From: Deltaproteobacteria bacterium
GTDB taxonomy: Bacteria > Desulfobacterota > Desulfarculia > Adiutricales > Adiutricaceae
Assembly: GCA_031278835.1 (NCBI GenBank)
Contig: JAITJP010000028.1
Span: forward strand, 1-53,606
DNA length: 53,606 nt
Direction of reading: 5' to 3'
In this document: positions 7,593 to 16,066 of the stretch, piece by piece
Layout: the number at the start of each line of letters is the position of its first letter
How positions within the stretch are numbered: the stretch's first letter is position 1
The notes under the pieces: generated by a model
Seen by the model: only the letters and a program-made list of their open reading frames with translations
Databases searched by the model: none
Told to the model about the DNA's origin: nothing
Position numbers and translations under genes: made by a program

Positions 7593-8891
7593 ATGTCCGA
7601 AGAAAGAAAGTATCGTCTGGAGACTTTGGCCGTCCACGCCGGGCAGGAAGAAGTCGATCCCGTGACCTTGGCTAGGGCCGTGCCGATTTACCGAACCACG
7701 GCCTATAAGTTTAAAAACAGTCAGCATGGGGCCGATCTGTTTGCCTTAAAGGAGCTTGGCAACATTTACGCTAGGCTCATGAACCCCACCAATGACGTTT
7801 TGGAAAAGCGCCTGGCCGCTTTGGAGGGCGGGGCGGCCGGTTTGACCTTGGCCAGCGGCACGGCGGCCGTTTACTTTGCCATCACCAATATCCTAAAGTC
7901 CGGCGACGAGCTGGTCAGCGCCGTAAATCTCTACGGCGGCACCTACACCATGTTTGACGCCATCTTGCCCCAATCCAACAACATCACGGTGCGCTTTACC
8001 CCGGTAAATGACGAAAAAGCCGTGGAGGCGGCCATAAATGAGAAGACCAGGGCCATCTTCATCGAGACCATTGGCAATCCGGTTTTGGACGTGGCCGACT
8101 TGGAACTCTACGCCAGGCTGGCTAAAAAGCACCATTTGCCCCTGTTGGTCGATTCGACCTTTACCCCACCCTCGCTTTTAAGGCCCATCGAGTACGGGGC
8201 CGACGTGGTCATTCATTCCCTGACCAAGTGGATCGGCGGTCACGGGGCCGGCATTGGCGGGGCCATCGTGGACGCCGGGAAATTCGACTGGTCCGATCCT
8301 AAGTTTGAGCTTTACAACACCGGCGATCGCGGTTACCACGGCCTTAAATTTGGCACCGACCTGGGGCCCCTGAGCCCGATCGCCTTTGCCCTAAGGCTTA
8401 GGACGGTCGGTTTAAGAAACCAAGGGCCCACCTTGGCTCCGGACGCCGCCTGGGTCTTTTTGCAGGGTGTTGAGTCTTTGCCCTTAAGGGTGGCCCGTCA
8501 CAGCGAAAACGCCCTAAAGGTGGCCGAGTATTTAAAGGCCCAGCCCAAGGTGACCTGGGTCCGCTACCCAGGCCTGGCCGGCGATCCGGCCAATGCCTTG
8601 GCTGACAAGTATTTGCCCAACGGGGCCGGCGGCATGGTGGTCTTTGGGGTTAAGGGCGGCCGAGAGGCGGCCATTAAGCTGGTCGATAACATTAAGCTTT
8701 TTACCATCTTGGCTAACGTCGGGGACGCCAAGAGCTTAATCATTCACTCCAGCTCGACCACCCACTCCCAGCTCTCCGGAGAGGCCCAGAAGTCCGGCGG
8801 CCTGGAAGAGGATCTGGTCAGGCTGTCCATTGGTATCGAGCACATCGATGACATCATCGGGGCCCTGGAGGAGGTTTTAAAAATCGTCTAG
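7593..8891 (+). CDS. metY: O-acetylhomoserine sulfhydrylase (PLP-dependent)
   Basis: This 432-residue cytoplasmic enzyme of the Cys/Met-metabolism PLP family is predicted to make homocysteine from O-acetylhomoserine and sulfide in methionine synthesis. The N-terminus (ETLAVHAGQE), YARLMNPTNDVLEKRLAALEGG and the PLP lysine K212 in HSLTKWIGGHG are diagnostic. It also has the C-terminal SSTTHSQL segment and the long GDRGYHGLKFG-type insert that separates MetY from shorter MetB/MetC enzymes. GGGAGGAA at 7583-7590 fixes ATG 7593. It is monocistronic, ending at a shared terminator that faces lgt. Related cystathionine gamma-synthases are less likely given the length and insert. Confidence 0.92.
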   Translation: MSEERKYRLETLAVHAGQEEVDPVTLARAVPIYRTTAYKFKNSQHGADLFALKELGNIYARLMNPTNDVLEKRLAALEGGAAGLTLASGTAAVYFAITNILKSGDELVSAVNLYGGTYTMFDAILPQSNNITVRFTPVNDEKAVEAAINEKTRAIFIETIGNPVLDVADLELYARLAKKHHLPLLVDSTFTPPSLLRPIEYGADVVIHSLTKWIGGHGAGIGGAIVDAGKFDWSDPKFELYNTGDRGYHGLKFGTDLGPLSPIAFALRLRTVGLRNQGPTLAPDAAWVFLQGVESLPLRVARHSENALKVAEYLKAQPKVTWVRYPGLAGDPANALADKYLPNGAGGMVVFGVKGGREAAIKLVDNIKLFTILANVGDAKSLIIHSSSTTHSQLSGEAQKSGGLEEDLVRLSIGIEHIDDIIGALEEVLKIV

Positions 8892-8914
8892 GGCCATAAA
8901 AAAATGGCCAAGCC

Positions 8915-8941
8915 AAAAAACCCCGGCCTGGCCGGGGTTTT
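8915..8941. terminator. Bidirectional terminator between metY and lgt
   Basis: CCCCGGC and GCCGGGG (8921-8937) form a strong stem with an A-tract on the left and a T-tract on the right. It can stop metY transcripts from the left and lgt transcripts from the right. The lgt stop codon directly abuts it. Confidence 0.8.
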
Positions 8942-9722
8942 ATGGAAGGCTCTGCCTAAATTTTCCATCTCGAAGGAGCAAAAAAATGGTCAAGGCCAGG
9001 CCCAGTAGGGCCAAGCCGGCGGCGGCGTAGCTGGTCGGGGCCAGGTCCAGGACCTGGGGGCCTCGGTAATCGCCTCGAAAAAGATCGACCACAAAGCGCA
9101 GAAAACCGGCCAGGCTTAGGTAAAGGGCCAAGATTAGTCCGGCCGGGCGGGGGCCATTAAGGACCTTGGTCAGTAAAAAACAAATGGCCAATAAGCCCAG
9201 CGATTCGGCCAACTGGGTCGGGTAGAGGGGAATCCCGGCCGGGGCCAGGGAGCCTGGGGGAAAGGTCAGGGCCAAGGGAAAATGGCTTGGGGCCAAGCGC
9301 CCGTAACAGCAGCCGGCCACGAAACAGCCCAGGCGGCCTATGGCCTGACCCAGGGCCAGGGCCGGGGCCAGGGCGTCGGCCATGAGTAAAAATTTAAAAC
9401 GGCCCAGGGCGGCAAGGACAATTACCACCAGTAGGCCCAGGATCAGGCCGCCCTGAAACATGAGCCCGCCTTCCCAGTATTTAAAGGCCTTTAGGGGTGA
9501 GTTAAGAAAATTTTTAGGGTTAAAAATTACGTAGGCCAGCCGGGAACCGACTAGGCCGGCGATAATTAGCCAAAAGGCCAGATCAAAGGCCCTTTTGGGA
9601 CAAACCCCGGCCCTGGGAGCCATCCGGTTTAAATAAAAAAGGGCCCCCAGCACGGCCGCCACTAGGGCTAAGCCATAGCCGCCTAGGCTGATGGGGCCTA
9701 AATGTAGATCATGGGGCCACAT
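8940..9722 (-). CDS. lgt: Prolipoprotein diacylglyceryl transferase
   Basis: This 260-residue inner-membrane enzyme transfers diacylglyceryl from phosphatidylglycerol to the lipobox cysteine of prolipoproteins. About seven hydrophobic segments are visible. The Lgt signature is present in altered form as GQAIGRLGCFVAGCCYG (residues 125-141), with WEGGLMFQGG before it and YPTQLAES and FLRFVVDLFRGD after it. Length is typical (260-300). The run of cysteines in the signature, where many homologues have Asn-Phe-Asn, is mildly unusual. It follows the AICAR formyltransferase gene by about 60 bp, with a terminator between them. TssJ encoded in this window would be a substrate. Confidence 0.93.
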   Translation of the reverse strand: MWPHDLHLGPISLGGYGLALVAAVLGALFYLNRMAPRAGVCPKRAFDLAFWLIIAGLVGSRLAYVIFNPKNFLNSPLKAFKYWEGGLMFQGGLILGLLVVIVLAALGRFKFLLMADALAPALALGQAIGRLGCFVAGCCYGRLAPSHFPLALTFPPGSLAPAGIPLYPTQLAESLGLLAICFLLTKVLNGPRPAGLILALYLSLAGFLRFVVDLFRGDYRGPQVLDLAPTSYAAAGLALLGLALTIFLLLRDGKFRQSLP

Positions 9723-9739
9723 GGTTTTTTAAAAAACCA

Positions 9740-9776
9740 AAAGCCCCCAAAAGGCCCCGGGCCTTTTGGGGGCTTT
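9740..9776 (-). terminator. Terminator after the AICAR formyltransferase gene
   Basis: A perfect 16-bp stem (AAAGCCCCCAAAAGGC paired with GCCTTTTGGGGGCTTT) has a short C/G loop. Read on the minus strand it is followed by TTGG and TTTTTT. It abuts the formyltransferase stop codon and precedes lgt, so lgt probably relies on read-through or its own promoter. Confidence 0.8.
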
Positions 9777-9780
9777 GGCT

Positions 9781-11085
9781 TTAGTGCTTAAAGGCCCTTT
9801 GGCCGGTAAAGACCATGGCCACTGGGGGCTCGGCTTGGTTAACGGCCAAGATGCCTTCGTAATCCCTAAGCGAGCCGCCGGGATGGGCGATGGCCGTGAC
9901 CCCCTCGACACTGGCCGCCTCCAGACCGTCGGGGAAGGGGAAAAAGGCGTCCGAGACCATGACCGAGCCCAAAAGGTTGCCTTTTTGGTCATCGACCTGT
10001 TTTAGGATCTCGGAGAGGGCTTCAATGGGTTTGGGGCCTTCTTCCACGGCTTGGGAGAGTTCCATGAGGCTCAGGCCGTGGTTTGAGTGGGACAGGTGTT
10101 CAGCGTAATTGCGCCTGGCTTTAAAGCAGGCCACTTCGACCACGCCGACCCGGTCCTGTTGGCCGCAGCCAATGGCCACGGTAGTTTGATCTTTGACAAA
10201 AAGAACCGAGTTTGAGATGACGCCCTGCTCCACGGCCCAGCCAAAGAGCAGATCTTGGTACTCGGCCTCGGTGGGCCGCCTCTGGGAGGAAATTTTCTGA
10301 CCGTTTTTTTCAGCCCAGGCCAAAGTAAAATCCTCGGCCGAGCGGATGCGGTTAAGGGCCGAGTGTTGCAAGATTAAGCCCCCATCCAGTAAGCTTTTGA
10401 TGTCTAAAAAGCGTAAATAAGCGTAATCTCTTAGTTTATCGATATCGGAGATTTTAAAGATTCTTAAATCAGGCTTTTTGGAAAGAATTGAGAGGACCCC
10501 TTCTTCAAAGTCCGGGGCGGCCACCACCTCCATGTAGCGCTCGATCATCAGTAAGGCCGTCTCCTGGGTTAGGGGCTTATTTAAGACCAAAACCCCGCCA
10601 AAGGCGGCGATCCGGTCGGCCTCAAAGGCCTTATGAAAGGCCTTGGCTTGATTTTGGTCCAGGGCCGCCCCGGAGGGGTTATTGTGCTTGACGATTATGG
10701 CGGCCGGTTTATCCGGTAAATAGCGCATAATGCCCAAAGCCGAGTCAACGTCGGTCAAATTAGTTTTTGAGGGATGCTTGCGGCTCCCGTGGATGGCCTC
10801 CTGGGAACTTAGGCCAATCTTGGAGACCAGACCATTTTTGGCGCTGACGAATTCCAAGCCCGATAAGGCCAAATGGCCATTGACCAGTCTATACAGGGCG
10901 GCCGGCTGGTCGGGGTTTTCCCCATACCTAAGGCCGCTTTGAATCAATTGCCCTTGCTGGTTTGGTAAATCAAAAAGCCTTTTTTGATAAACTAGCTCGA
11001 CTTCTCCCAACTTTATAGTTAATTGATCAGGAAAGTCTTCGGTTAAGTCTTTTTTATAAATATTTTTAAGATCTTCTGAACTCAT
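9781..11085 (-). CDS. purH: Stand-alone AICAR formyltransferase (PurH-type domain)
   Basis: This 434-residue protein matches only the C-terminal AICAR transformylase half of bifunctional PurH. It transfers a formyl group from 10-formyltetrahydrofolate to AICAR, the penultimate step of IMP synthesis. RYGENPDQPAALY near residue 53 is the domain's opening motif. K133-H134 in KHNNPSG is the catalytic Lys-His pair. DAFFPFPD and AHPGGSLRD lie near the C-terminus. The N-terminal IMP cyclohydrolase domain (about 200 residues) is absent, and the sequence starts cleanly at an ATG, so this is not a truncation made by the window. A separate cyclohydrolase is expected elsewhere in the genome. It lies downstream of lptD on the same strand. 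Confidence 0.88.
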   Translation of the reverse strand: MSSEDLKNIYKKDLTEDFPDQLTIKLGEVELVYQKRLFDLPNQQGQLIQSGLRYGENPDQPAALYRLVNGHLALSGLEFVSAKNGLVSKIGLSSQEAIHGSRKHPSKTNLTDVDSALGIMRYLPDKPAAIIVKHNNPSGAALDQNQAKAFHKAFEADRIAAFGGVLVLNKPLTQETALLMIERYMEVVAAPDFEEGVLSILSKKPDLRIFKISDIDKLRDYAYLRFLDIKSLLDGGLILQHSALNRIRSAEDFTLAWAEKNGQKISSQRRPTEAEYQDLLFGWAVEQGVISNSVLFVKDQTTVAIGCGQQDRVGVVEVACFKARRNYAEHLSHSNHGLSLMELSQAVEEGPKPIEALSEILKQVDDQKGNLLGSVMVSDAFFPFPDGLEAASVEGVTAIAHPGGSLRDYEGILAVNQAEPPVAMVFTGQRAFKH

Positions 11086-11484
11086 GAATGGTAATCCTTG
11101 GAAATTATATCTTTTAAGCGCGGCCGGCGGCCCAGCTCAAAAATCAAGATTGGGCCTCTGGCCCGACCAGGTCAAAAGCTGACCTCTGACCCGGTCTAAA
11201 AATGCCCCGTAAAGGCCTCAAATCGCCCCGCCAGGGCCATTTTGAAGCAAATGGCCCCTTTACCCCAGGGTCCGGGCTCCCAGAGGCCTACAGGGGCTTT
11301 AAAAACGATCTGGCCCAGAGCCAGAGCTGGGCCTGGCCTTAGGGCTAAATCATCATAACAAAAAACCAGCCAAAATGAACTTCCAGCTGGTCGAAAAAGG
11401 GGCGATTTTAAGCTGTCAAGAAAAACTTGGCCCGGGCCATTAAACTTACAAAAGTTTGGCTCCATTTCTTGGAGAGTAATTTTT
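11086..11484. other. Spacer between lptD and the AICAR formyltransferase gene
   Basis: This roughly 400-bp GC-rich spacer is full of short GGCC and GGGCC motifs. A minus-strand open frame (11196-11525) overlaps the end of lptD, but it has no recognisable domain and no good ribosome site, so I do not annotate it. No clear terminator or promoter was found. Confidence 0.4.
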
Positions 11485-14157
11485 TTAGGTGCCGTCCGAG
11501 GAGAGGCTGGCGCTTGGGGTGCCAAAGGAGCCCAGGCCTAAAAGGTTAAAGACCAAGCCGACCCTTTGGTCATCGTAGGTGCTGGAAAAGAAAACCGAGA
11601 CGGCGTAACACTGGGCCTCGTAGTTTAAGGTAAAGTAGGTCTCCAGTTCTTTTTTGCGCTGAAAATCAAAGCGGGTGGAAAAACTGGAACTCCAGCCGCC
11701 GGTAAAATTTATAATGGCGTCGCCGCGGATCTGGCTGACGTTGTTTTCTTGGGCCGGGCCGCTACTGATGGTCGAATTGTCGTAATCGTAGATCAGGCCC
11801 AGAGAATCGCCCCGACGGTTAAAAAGGCTCATGGAAATTTCATGGCGGGTGAATTTTCCGGCCCGGCCGTCAAATTGCGAAAGAAGCCTAGTCGAAACGC
11901 CGTTGGCCAGATTGCTCTCAATTTCCAACTCAAAGGGCCCGACCCCGCTATCGTAGTAACCGGTGGTGTAGTAACGAGCCCAGGTGTTTTCGGCCCATTC
12001 GATGTTATTGGCAAACTCGTAACTGCCATAAATACCCAGCTTAAAAATCTGCTTGTAGTCATTGTAAAGAAGATTTTCCGAGGCGTCCAGGACCGGGGTT
12101 TTGGTGGTAATTGAGTTTCTAAGGCCGTAGCGGAAGGTTTGCCGGGAAAGGCGCCGGTCGAGCATGTCAAAAAAAGGCGCCTCGGATTGGGAGGGGCTTT
12201 CGACCAGTTCAAAGGCCAAGATGGGGCTGACCTCGTGCTGGGTTTGGCTGGCCTGGCCGGGGCCAAAATCATAAACCCGGCTTAGGGAGGTGGTTAACTC
12301 GATATCGACATTGCCGGAAAAAATGTGTTGATTGGCCTCGTGTTTGATTCGTCCGGTCCTGGTGGGCCGATAGCCGGTGGGAAAATAAGCCGTGTACCTA
12401 AGGCCGCCGTCAAGCTTAAGGTTCATAAAGGTGCCCATGTCTTGGTTCCAAAAAAGCGAGGGGGCCATGGTCAAGCGATGACCGATCTCGGTGATGTAGC
12501 TGTGCCGGTCGGTTTTCCTACTAAAATAATCGTATTGAAGCTCCAAACTGAACCTGGGTCCGGCCAAGCTCCCGGGCATGGAAAAGCCGAGATTGATGGG
12601 CCGACTGACAATGTTGTATTGCAACTTGGGCAGATTTTGGAGGGTATCGACGTTATTTTTTAAATACAAATTATTGCTGTAATTTAAGGAGCCCTTGAAA
12701 TAGGTGTCGTCGGCGGTCCTTTGGACGTACAAGGTCGATTGGCGAATGGGATCGAGTTCTTCGTTAATGGTTCTACCAAAATAGCGTGAAAACAAGGCTT
12801 GGGAAACGTTAAAACCATCCAGGTCACTTCTAAAAGTGTACAAATACATGGGGTCAGAAACCAGGTCAAGGTCTAGATTGATGTTCCAGCCAGAGTAGTT
12901 CCAAGCGTTTTGGGTTCTTAGCCAATACAAGTTTCTGACGTTTTTCTCTTGACGGCCCTCGGAGCGATACGAGTAAAGGTTATTTTGCTTATCTTTGAGA
13001 GCCGTGACCAGCCAGATGCCTTGACCGGCGCTTAGATTGTAGCGGCCCTCCAAGGTCACGGCCAGGCCCCTATGGGAGCGCCAAACCGGGGTAATGGTCA
13101 GATCGTAATCTTCGGCCAGTTCCCAGAAAAAGGGCGTGGCCAGAAAAAAGCCATCCCTTTTGGAGTATTCGACCGTGGGCATCAAAAAGCCGGTCTGTCT
13201 CTCGCCTTTAATGGGCACGGCGAAGTAGGGGGCGTAAAATAAGTTAAACCACTTGTTTTCCAAGGTCACCCCGGTGGCCGTGGCTAGGCCCCCGCGGTTA
13301 ATCATCAAATCTTTGGCCAGTAAGCGCCAGGAGGGATCCGGCCCATCGCAGGTGGTAAAAACGGCTTCGTTAACGTAAAAAGCTTCCTCGCCTTGTCTTT
13401 CAATGACGTCGCCTTGAACGTAATAATGCCCCTGGGGAAAAAAAGCCTTGCCGTCATAGAGCTTGGCCAGTTTAAGATCCATATTGACGGCCGCCCGAGC
13501 CGCCGTGGCCGAAAAATCCGGGGTGCGCATCTTGACCGCCCCGCTGACCTCGACTGTCTGGGTTGGCTCGTGCCAAAGGGCCCGGTTGGCTGAAATTTGT
13601 TCGGCCTCCCGGGTAATTAAGACCTGGCCGATGAAATCAAGCCGCCCGGACAGCTCATCATAGCGCATCTCGTCGGCCTCGATGACAACCTCGGGGCCGT
13701 TTTGAGAAACCACCATCCTGACCCGGTTACTGGTCTGGGGTAGCTCCTGGGCCTCGACTTGATAGAGCCGGGCTTCTTCTTCCCGGCTTAGGGGCTGGTA
13801 AGCCCTGGGAAAGGCCTCCTCGGGAAAGGGCCCCGGGTACTCCCGATCCTCGGGCCAGGGGGCAAAGAGATCGCCCTCGGTCCTCGGGTCTTCCAAAACA
13901 AAGCCGGTTTCCGGGGCCCGCAAGGCCTCGGTTAAATTGGTGCCCAAGCCGCTTCGGTTTAAGGCCTGGGCCCAGCCCGGCTCGGCAAAGAGCTCCAGGG
14001 CCAAAAACAAAATGGCCGCCAAAATCACCCCAAATTTACCCCAAAATTTTCCCCAAAATTTACCGCTAGCCAGGCCCAAGCCAAAGCCCAGCCTCCAGGG
14101 CCCCAAAAGGCCCCCAGGGCTGGTCTGACTTAAGCTATGTCTAGTATCTTGGTTCAA
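11485..14157 (-). CDS. lptD: LPS-assembly protein LptD (OstA/Imp)
   Basis: This 890-residue outer-membrane beta-barrel works with LptE to insert lipopolysaccharide into the outer leaflet. A basic N-terminus and hydrophobic stretch (about 43-58) ending near AQA look like a signal peptide. The OstA/LptA-like jellyroll follows (about 110-260: VVIEADEMRYDELSGRLDFIGQVLI, then AARAAVNMDLKLAKLYDGKAF, then FTTCDGPDPSW). The LptD barrel occupies the rest, with the typical FYAPYFAVP motif. It is about 100 residues longer than the E. coli protein. Its start overlaps the folC stop by 4 bp, so translation is probably coupled. A small internal duplication, KFWGKFWGKF, sits in the signal region. Confidence 0.93.
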   Translation of the reverse strand: MNQDTRHSLSQTSPGGLLGPWRLGFGLGLASGKFWGKFWGKFGVILAAILFLALELFAEPGWAQALNRSGLGTNLTEALRAPETGFVLEDPRTEGDLFAPWPEDREYPGPFPEEAFPRAYQPLSREEEARLYQVEAQELPQTSNRVRMVVSQNGPEVVIEADEMRYDELSGRLDFIGQVLITREAEQISANRALWHEPTQTVEVSGAVKMRTPDFSATAARAAVNMDLKLAKLYDGKAFFPQGHYYVQGDVIERQGEEAFYVNEAVFTTCDGPDPSWRLLAKDLMINRGGLATATGVTLENKWFNLFYAPYFAVPIKGERQTGFLMPTVEYSKRDGFFLATPFFWELAEDYDLTITPVWRSHRGLAVTLEGRYNLSAGQGIWLVTALKDKQNNLYSYRSEGRQEKNVRNLYWLRTQNAWNYSGWNINLDLDLVSDPMYLYTFRSDLDGFNVSQALFSRYFGRTINEELDPIRQSTLYVQRTADDTYFKGSLNYSNNLYLKNNVDTLQNLPKLQYNIVSRPINLGFSMPGSLAGPRFSLELQYDYFSRKTDRHSYITEIGHRLTMAPSLFWNQDMGTFMNLKLDGGLRYTAYFPTGYRPTRTGRIKHEANQHIFSGNVDIELTTSLSRVYDFGPGQASQTQHEVSPILAFELVESPSQSEAPFFDMLDRRLSRQTFRYGLRNSITTKTPVLDASENLLYNDYKQIFKLGIYGSYEFANNIEWAENTWARYYTTGYYDSGVGPFELEIESNLANGVSTRLLSQFDGRAGKFTRHEISMSLFNRRGDSLGLIYDYDNSTISSGPAQENNVSQIRGDAIINFTGGWSSSFSTRFDFQRKKELETYFTLNYEAQCYAVSVFFSSTYDDQRVGLVFNLLGLGSFGTPSASLSSDGT

Positions 14158-15542
14158 TTGGACTCCACGGCCGGGGCCCCGGTCAGGTAGGCCCTGGTTT
14201 CCCCCACGGTAAAAAGCGAGCCGCTGACCACGACCAAATCTTCTGGGCTGGCCGCCTGGGCGGCCGCGGCCAGGGCCTGGGGGATGGTCGGATGGAGACT
14301 ATAGGGGCATTTGGGCTGACCCAAGGCCTTGGTTAATCTCGACAAAAGTAATTCTGGGTCAGCGGCCCTATGGTAAGCCGGCCTGGTTAAATACAAACAA
14401 TCGGCCAGTTCCAAGACCGGAGCCAAGACCCCGGCGATGTCCTTGTCGGCCATGACCCCGACCACCAGGTGAAGTTTTTTTCTGGGGGCCGTTTTTAACA
14501 AACTGGTTAAGGCCAAGGCCCCGGCCGGATTGTGGGCCCCGTCCAAAATCAAGGGGGCGGCTGAATTCTTCTCCGCGGGCCAAGTCCCGGCGGCGAAGAC
14601 CTCGGCCCGGCCCGGCCACTTAACCGAGCTTAGGCCCCTAGAAATTATTTCCGGCTTAAGCTCAAAGCCCAAGTCCTCCAAACCGGCCAAGGTCTCGGCC
14701 ATGGCCAGGGCCATGGCCCCGTTATCGGCCTGGTAGGGTCCGGTCAAGGCCAAGGGAAGGCCGCTAAGCTGCCACTTTGGCCCAATATAATCTATAGTCT
14801 GGGCGGCCCCTCCCAGTCCAAAAGCCGCCCCGGCTTGCTCGGGGGCGATTTTGACCTGATAATCTCGGCCTAAAATCATAACCGAGGGGCAGTTCATTTC
14901 TTGGCTTTTTTCCAAGATAAGCTTAGAGACTTTTTCCGTATAGCGGCCCCCCACGAAAGGCACCGCTCTCTTAATCACCCCAGCCTTTTCGAAGGTAATC
15001 TCCTCAATGGTCGTGCCCAGATGGTCGGTATGCTCCAAACTTACGTTGGTTATGGCCGACAAAAGGGGCCTAATGACGTTGGTGGAATCTAGCCGGCCGC
15101 CCAAGCCCGTTTCGATCACGGCCAAATCCACGCCCTTTTGCTTAAAATACAAAAAGGCCATGGCCGTGACAAACTCAAAAAAAGTCGGGGGACTGGCCGG
15201 ATCGGTAGCCGGCCAAACTTGATTGACCAGCTCAATCACCTCGCCTTGGCCAATAAACTGCCCGTTTATTTGGATCCTCTCCCGAAAGGTGATTAAATGA
15301 GGAGAAGTGTAAAGGCCGGTCTTTAAGCCCTGCCGCCTTAAGCCCTCGGCCAGCATGGCCGCCGTGGAGCCTTTGCCATTGGTTCCGGCCAGGTGGACAA
15401 ACTTGAGTCCCTCATGGGGCCGCCCCAAGTTCTCCAAGATTTGATTCATGGAATCAAGGCCAAACTTCATGCCAAACTTTTGCAAGTCAAAAAGCTTGGC
15501 GATATTTTTTCCATAATGGTCTGAGACGACGGTGTCTTCCAT
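14154..15542 (-). CDS. folC: Folylpolyglutamate / dihydrofolate synthase
   Basis: This 462-residue Mur-ligase-family enzyme adds glutamate to tetrahydrofolates and probably to dihydropteroate. The ATP P-loop is HLAGTNGKGST (residues 50-60). ETGLGGRLDSTN and a DGAHNPAGA motif in the C-terminal domain are diagnostic. Length fits bacterial FolC (420-460). It overlaps lptD by 4 bp and is the first gene of the folC-lptD unit. The pairing of a folate enzyme with the folate-dependent AICAR formyltransferase further downstream may be meaningful. A candidate promoter lies about 120 bp upstream. Confidence 0.93.
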   Translation of the reverse strand: MEDTVVSDHYGKNIAKLFDLQKFGMKFGLDSMNQILENLGRPHEGLKFVHLAGTNGKGSTAAMLAEGLRRQGLKTGLYTSPHLITFRERIQINGQFIGQGEVIELVNQVWPATDPASPPTFFEFVTAMAFLYFKQKGVDLAVIETGLGGRLDSTNVIRPLLSAITNVSLEHTDHLGTTIEEITFEKAGVIKRAVPFVGGRYTEKVSKLILEKSQEMNCPSVMILGRDYQVKIAPEQAGAAFGLGGAAQTIDYIGPKWQLSGLPLALTGPYQADNGAMALAMAETLAGLEDLGFELKPEIISRGLSSVKWPGRAEVFAAGTWPAEKNSAAPLILDGAHNPAGALALTSLLKTAPRKKLHLVVGVMADKDIAGVLAPVLELADCLYLTRPAYHRAADPELLLSRLTKALGQPKCPYSLHPTIPQALAAAAQAASPEDLVVVSGSLFTVGETRAYLTGAPAVESN

Positions 15543-16066
15543 AAAAAAACTTTATTTCCGCGAAAAAAGGGCGCCCCTGGGCCCAGAGATCTGGCCCCTG
15601 GCCCAGAGACCTGGCCCAAAAATTTAGTCAAAGCTGTTAACAGTTTATGGACTAAAATATATTATAATATAGCCCTAGCCATTACAACAAAAAGTTTTTC
15701 CAATCAATGATTCATCACTTAGTGGTCTTGTTTAAACTCTTTTATCAATAACGTAACTACTTAATATCGCTAAAACATGATAAATTTCATTGATAGGGCT
15801 AAGCAAAGTTAGCCCTGGTCCAACCGTCCTGATCATGGGGCCCATGGCCCCGTTCAAGTCAGAAAAAAAACTTTTTTTAAACCAGGGGGGGAGCGGCGCT
15901 GACAACAAATTGTAGCCACAAAGACCAAAAAAGTAAACGAATTTTGGGCTTACTTTAAGCTGGCCCGGCCCTAAGCGCTATTTGTGGGCCAAAATTTCCA
16001 GACCAGCCCCGCTTATGGTGGTCAGCCCAAAGCCCAGCTGGGGCCCCAGCTGAGTTTTTTTTGGCC
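15543..16066. other. Spacer between uvrD and folC
   Basis: This 524-bp spacer contains the candidate folC promoter, an 8-bp inverted repeat (ATCAATGA at 15703, TCATTGAT at 15787), and a perfect 18-bp palindrome, CAGCTGGGGCCCCAGCTG (16035-16052), next to the uvrD stop. The palindrome is followed by a T-tract only on the plus strand, so it looks like a terminator in the direction opposite to uvrD. No ORF is supported. Confidence 0.5.
15661..15690 (-). promoter_or_regulatory. Candidate sigma-70 promoter for folC-lptD
   Basis: On the minus strand TTGTTG (15690-15685) and TATAAT (15666-15661) are separated by 18 bp, in the only strongly AT-rich stretch upstream of folC. The -10 box is perfect and the -35 box is a 4/6 match. 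The leader would be about 110 nt. Confidence 0.4.

Noticed and set aside
11196..11525. 109-aa minus-strand frame overlapping the end of lptD
   Set aside because: LptD ends normally in its own frame, and this frame has no domain, no good ribosome site and biased GGCC-driven composition.
15543..16066. Palindrome at 16035-16052 as the uvrD terminator
   Set aside because: The T-tract is on the wrong side for uvrD; it looks oriented for the plus strand, where no gene ends here.
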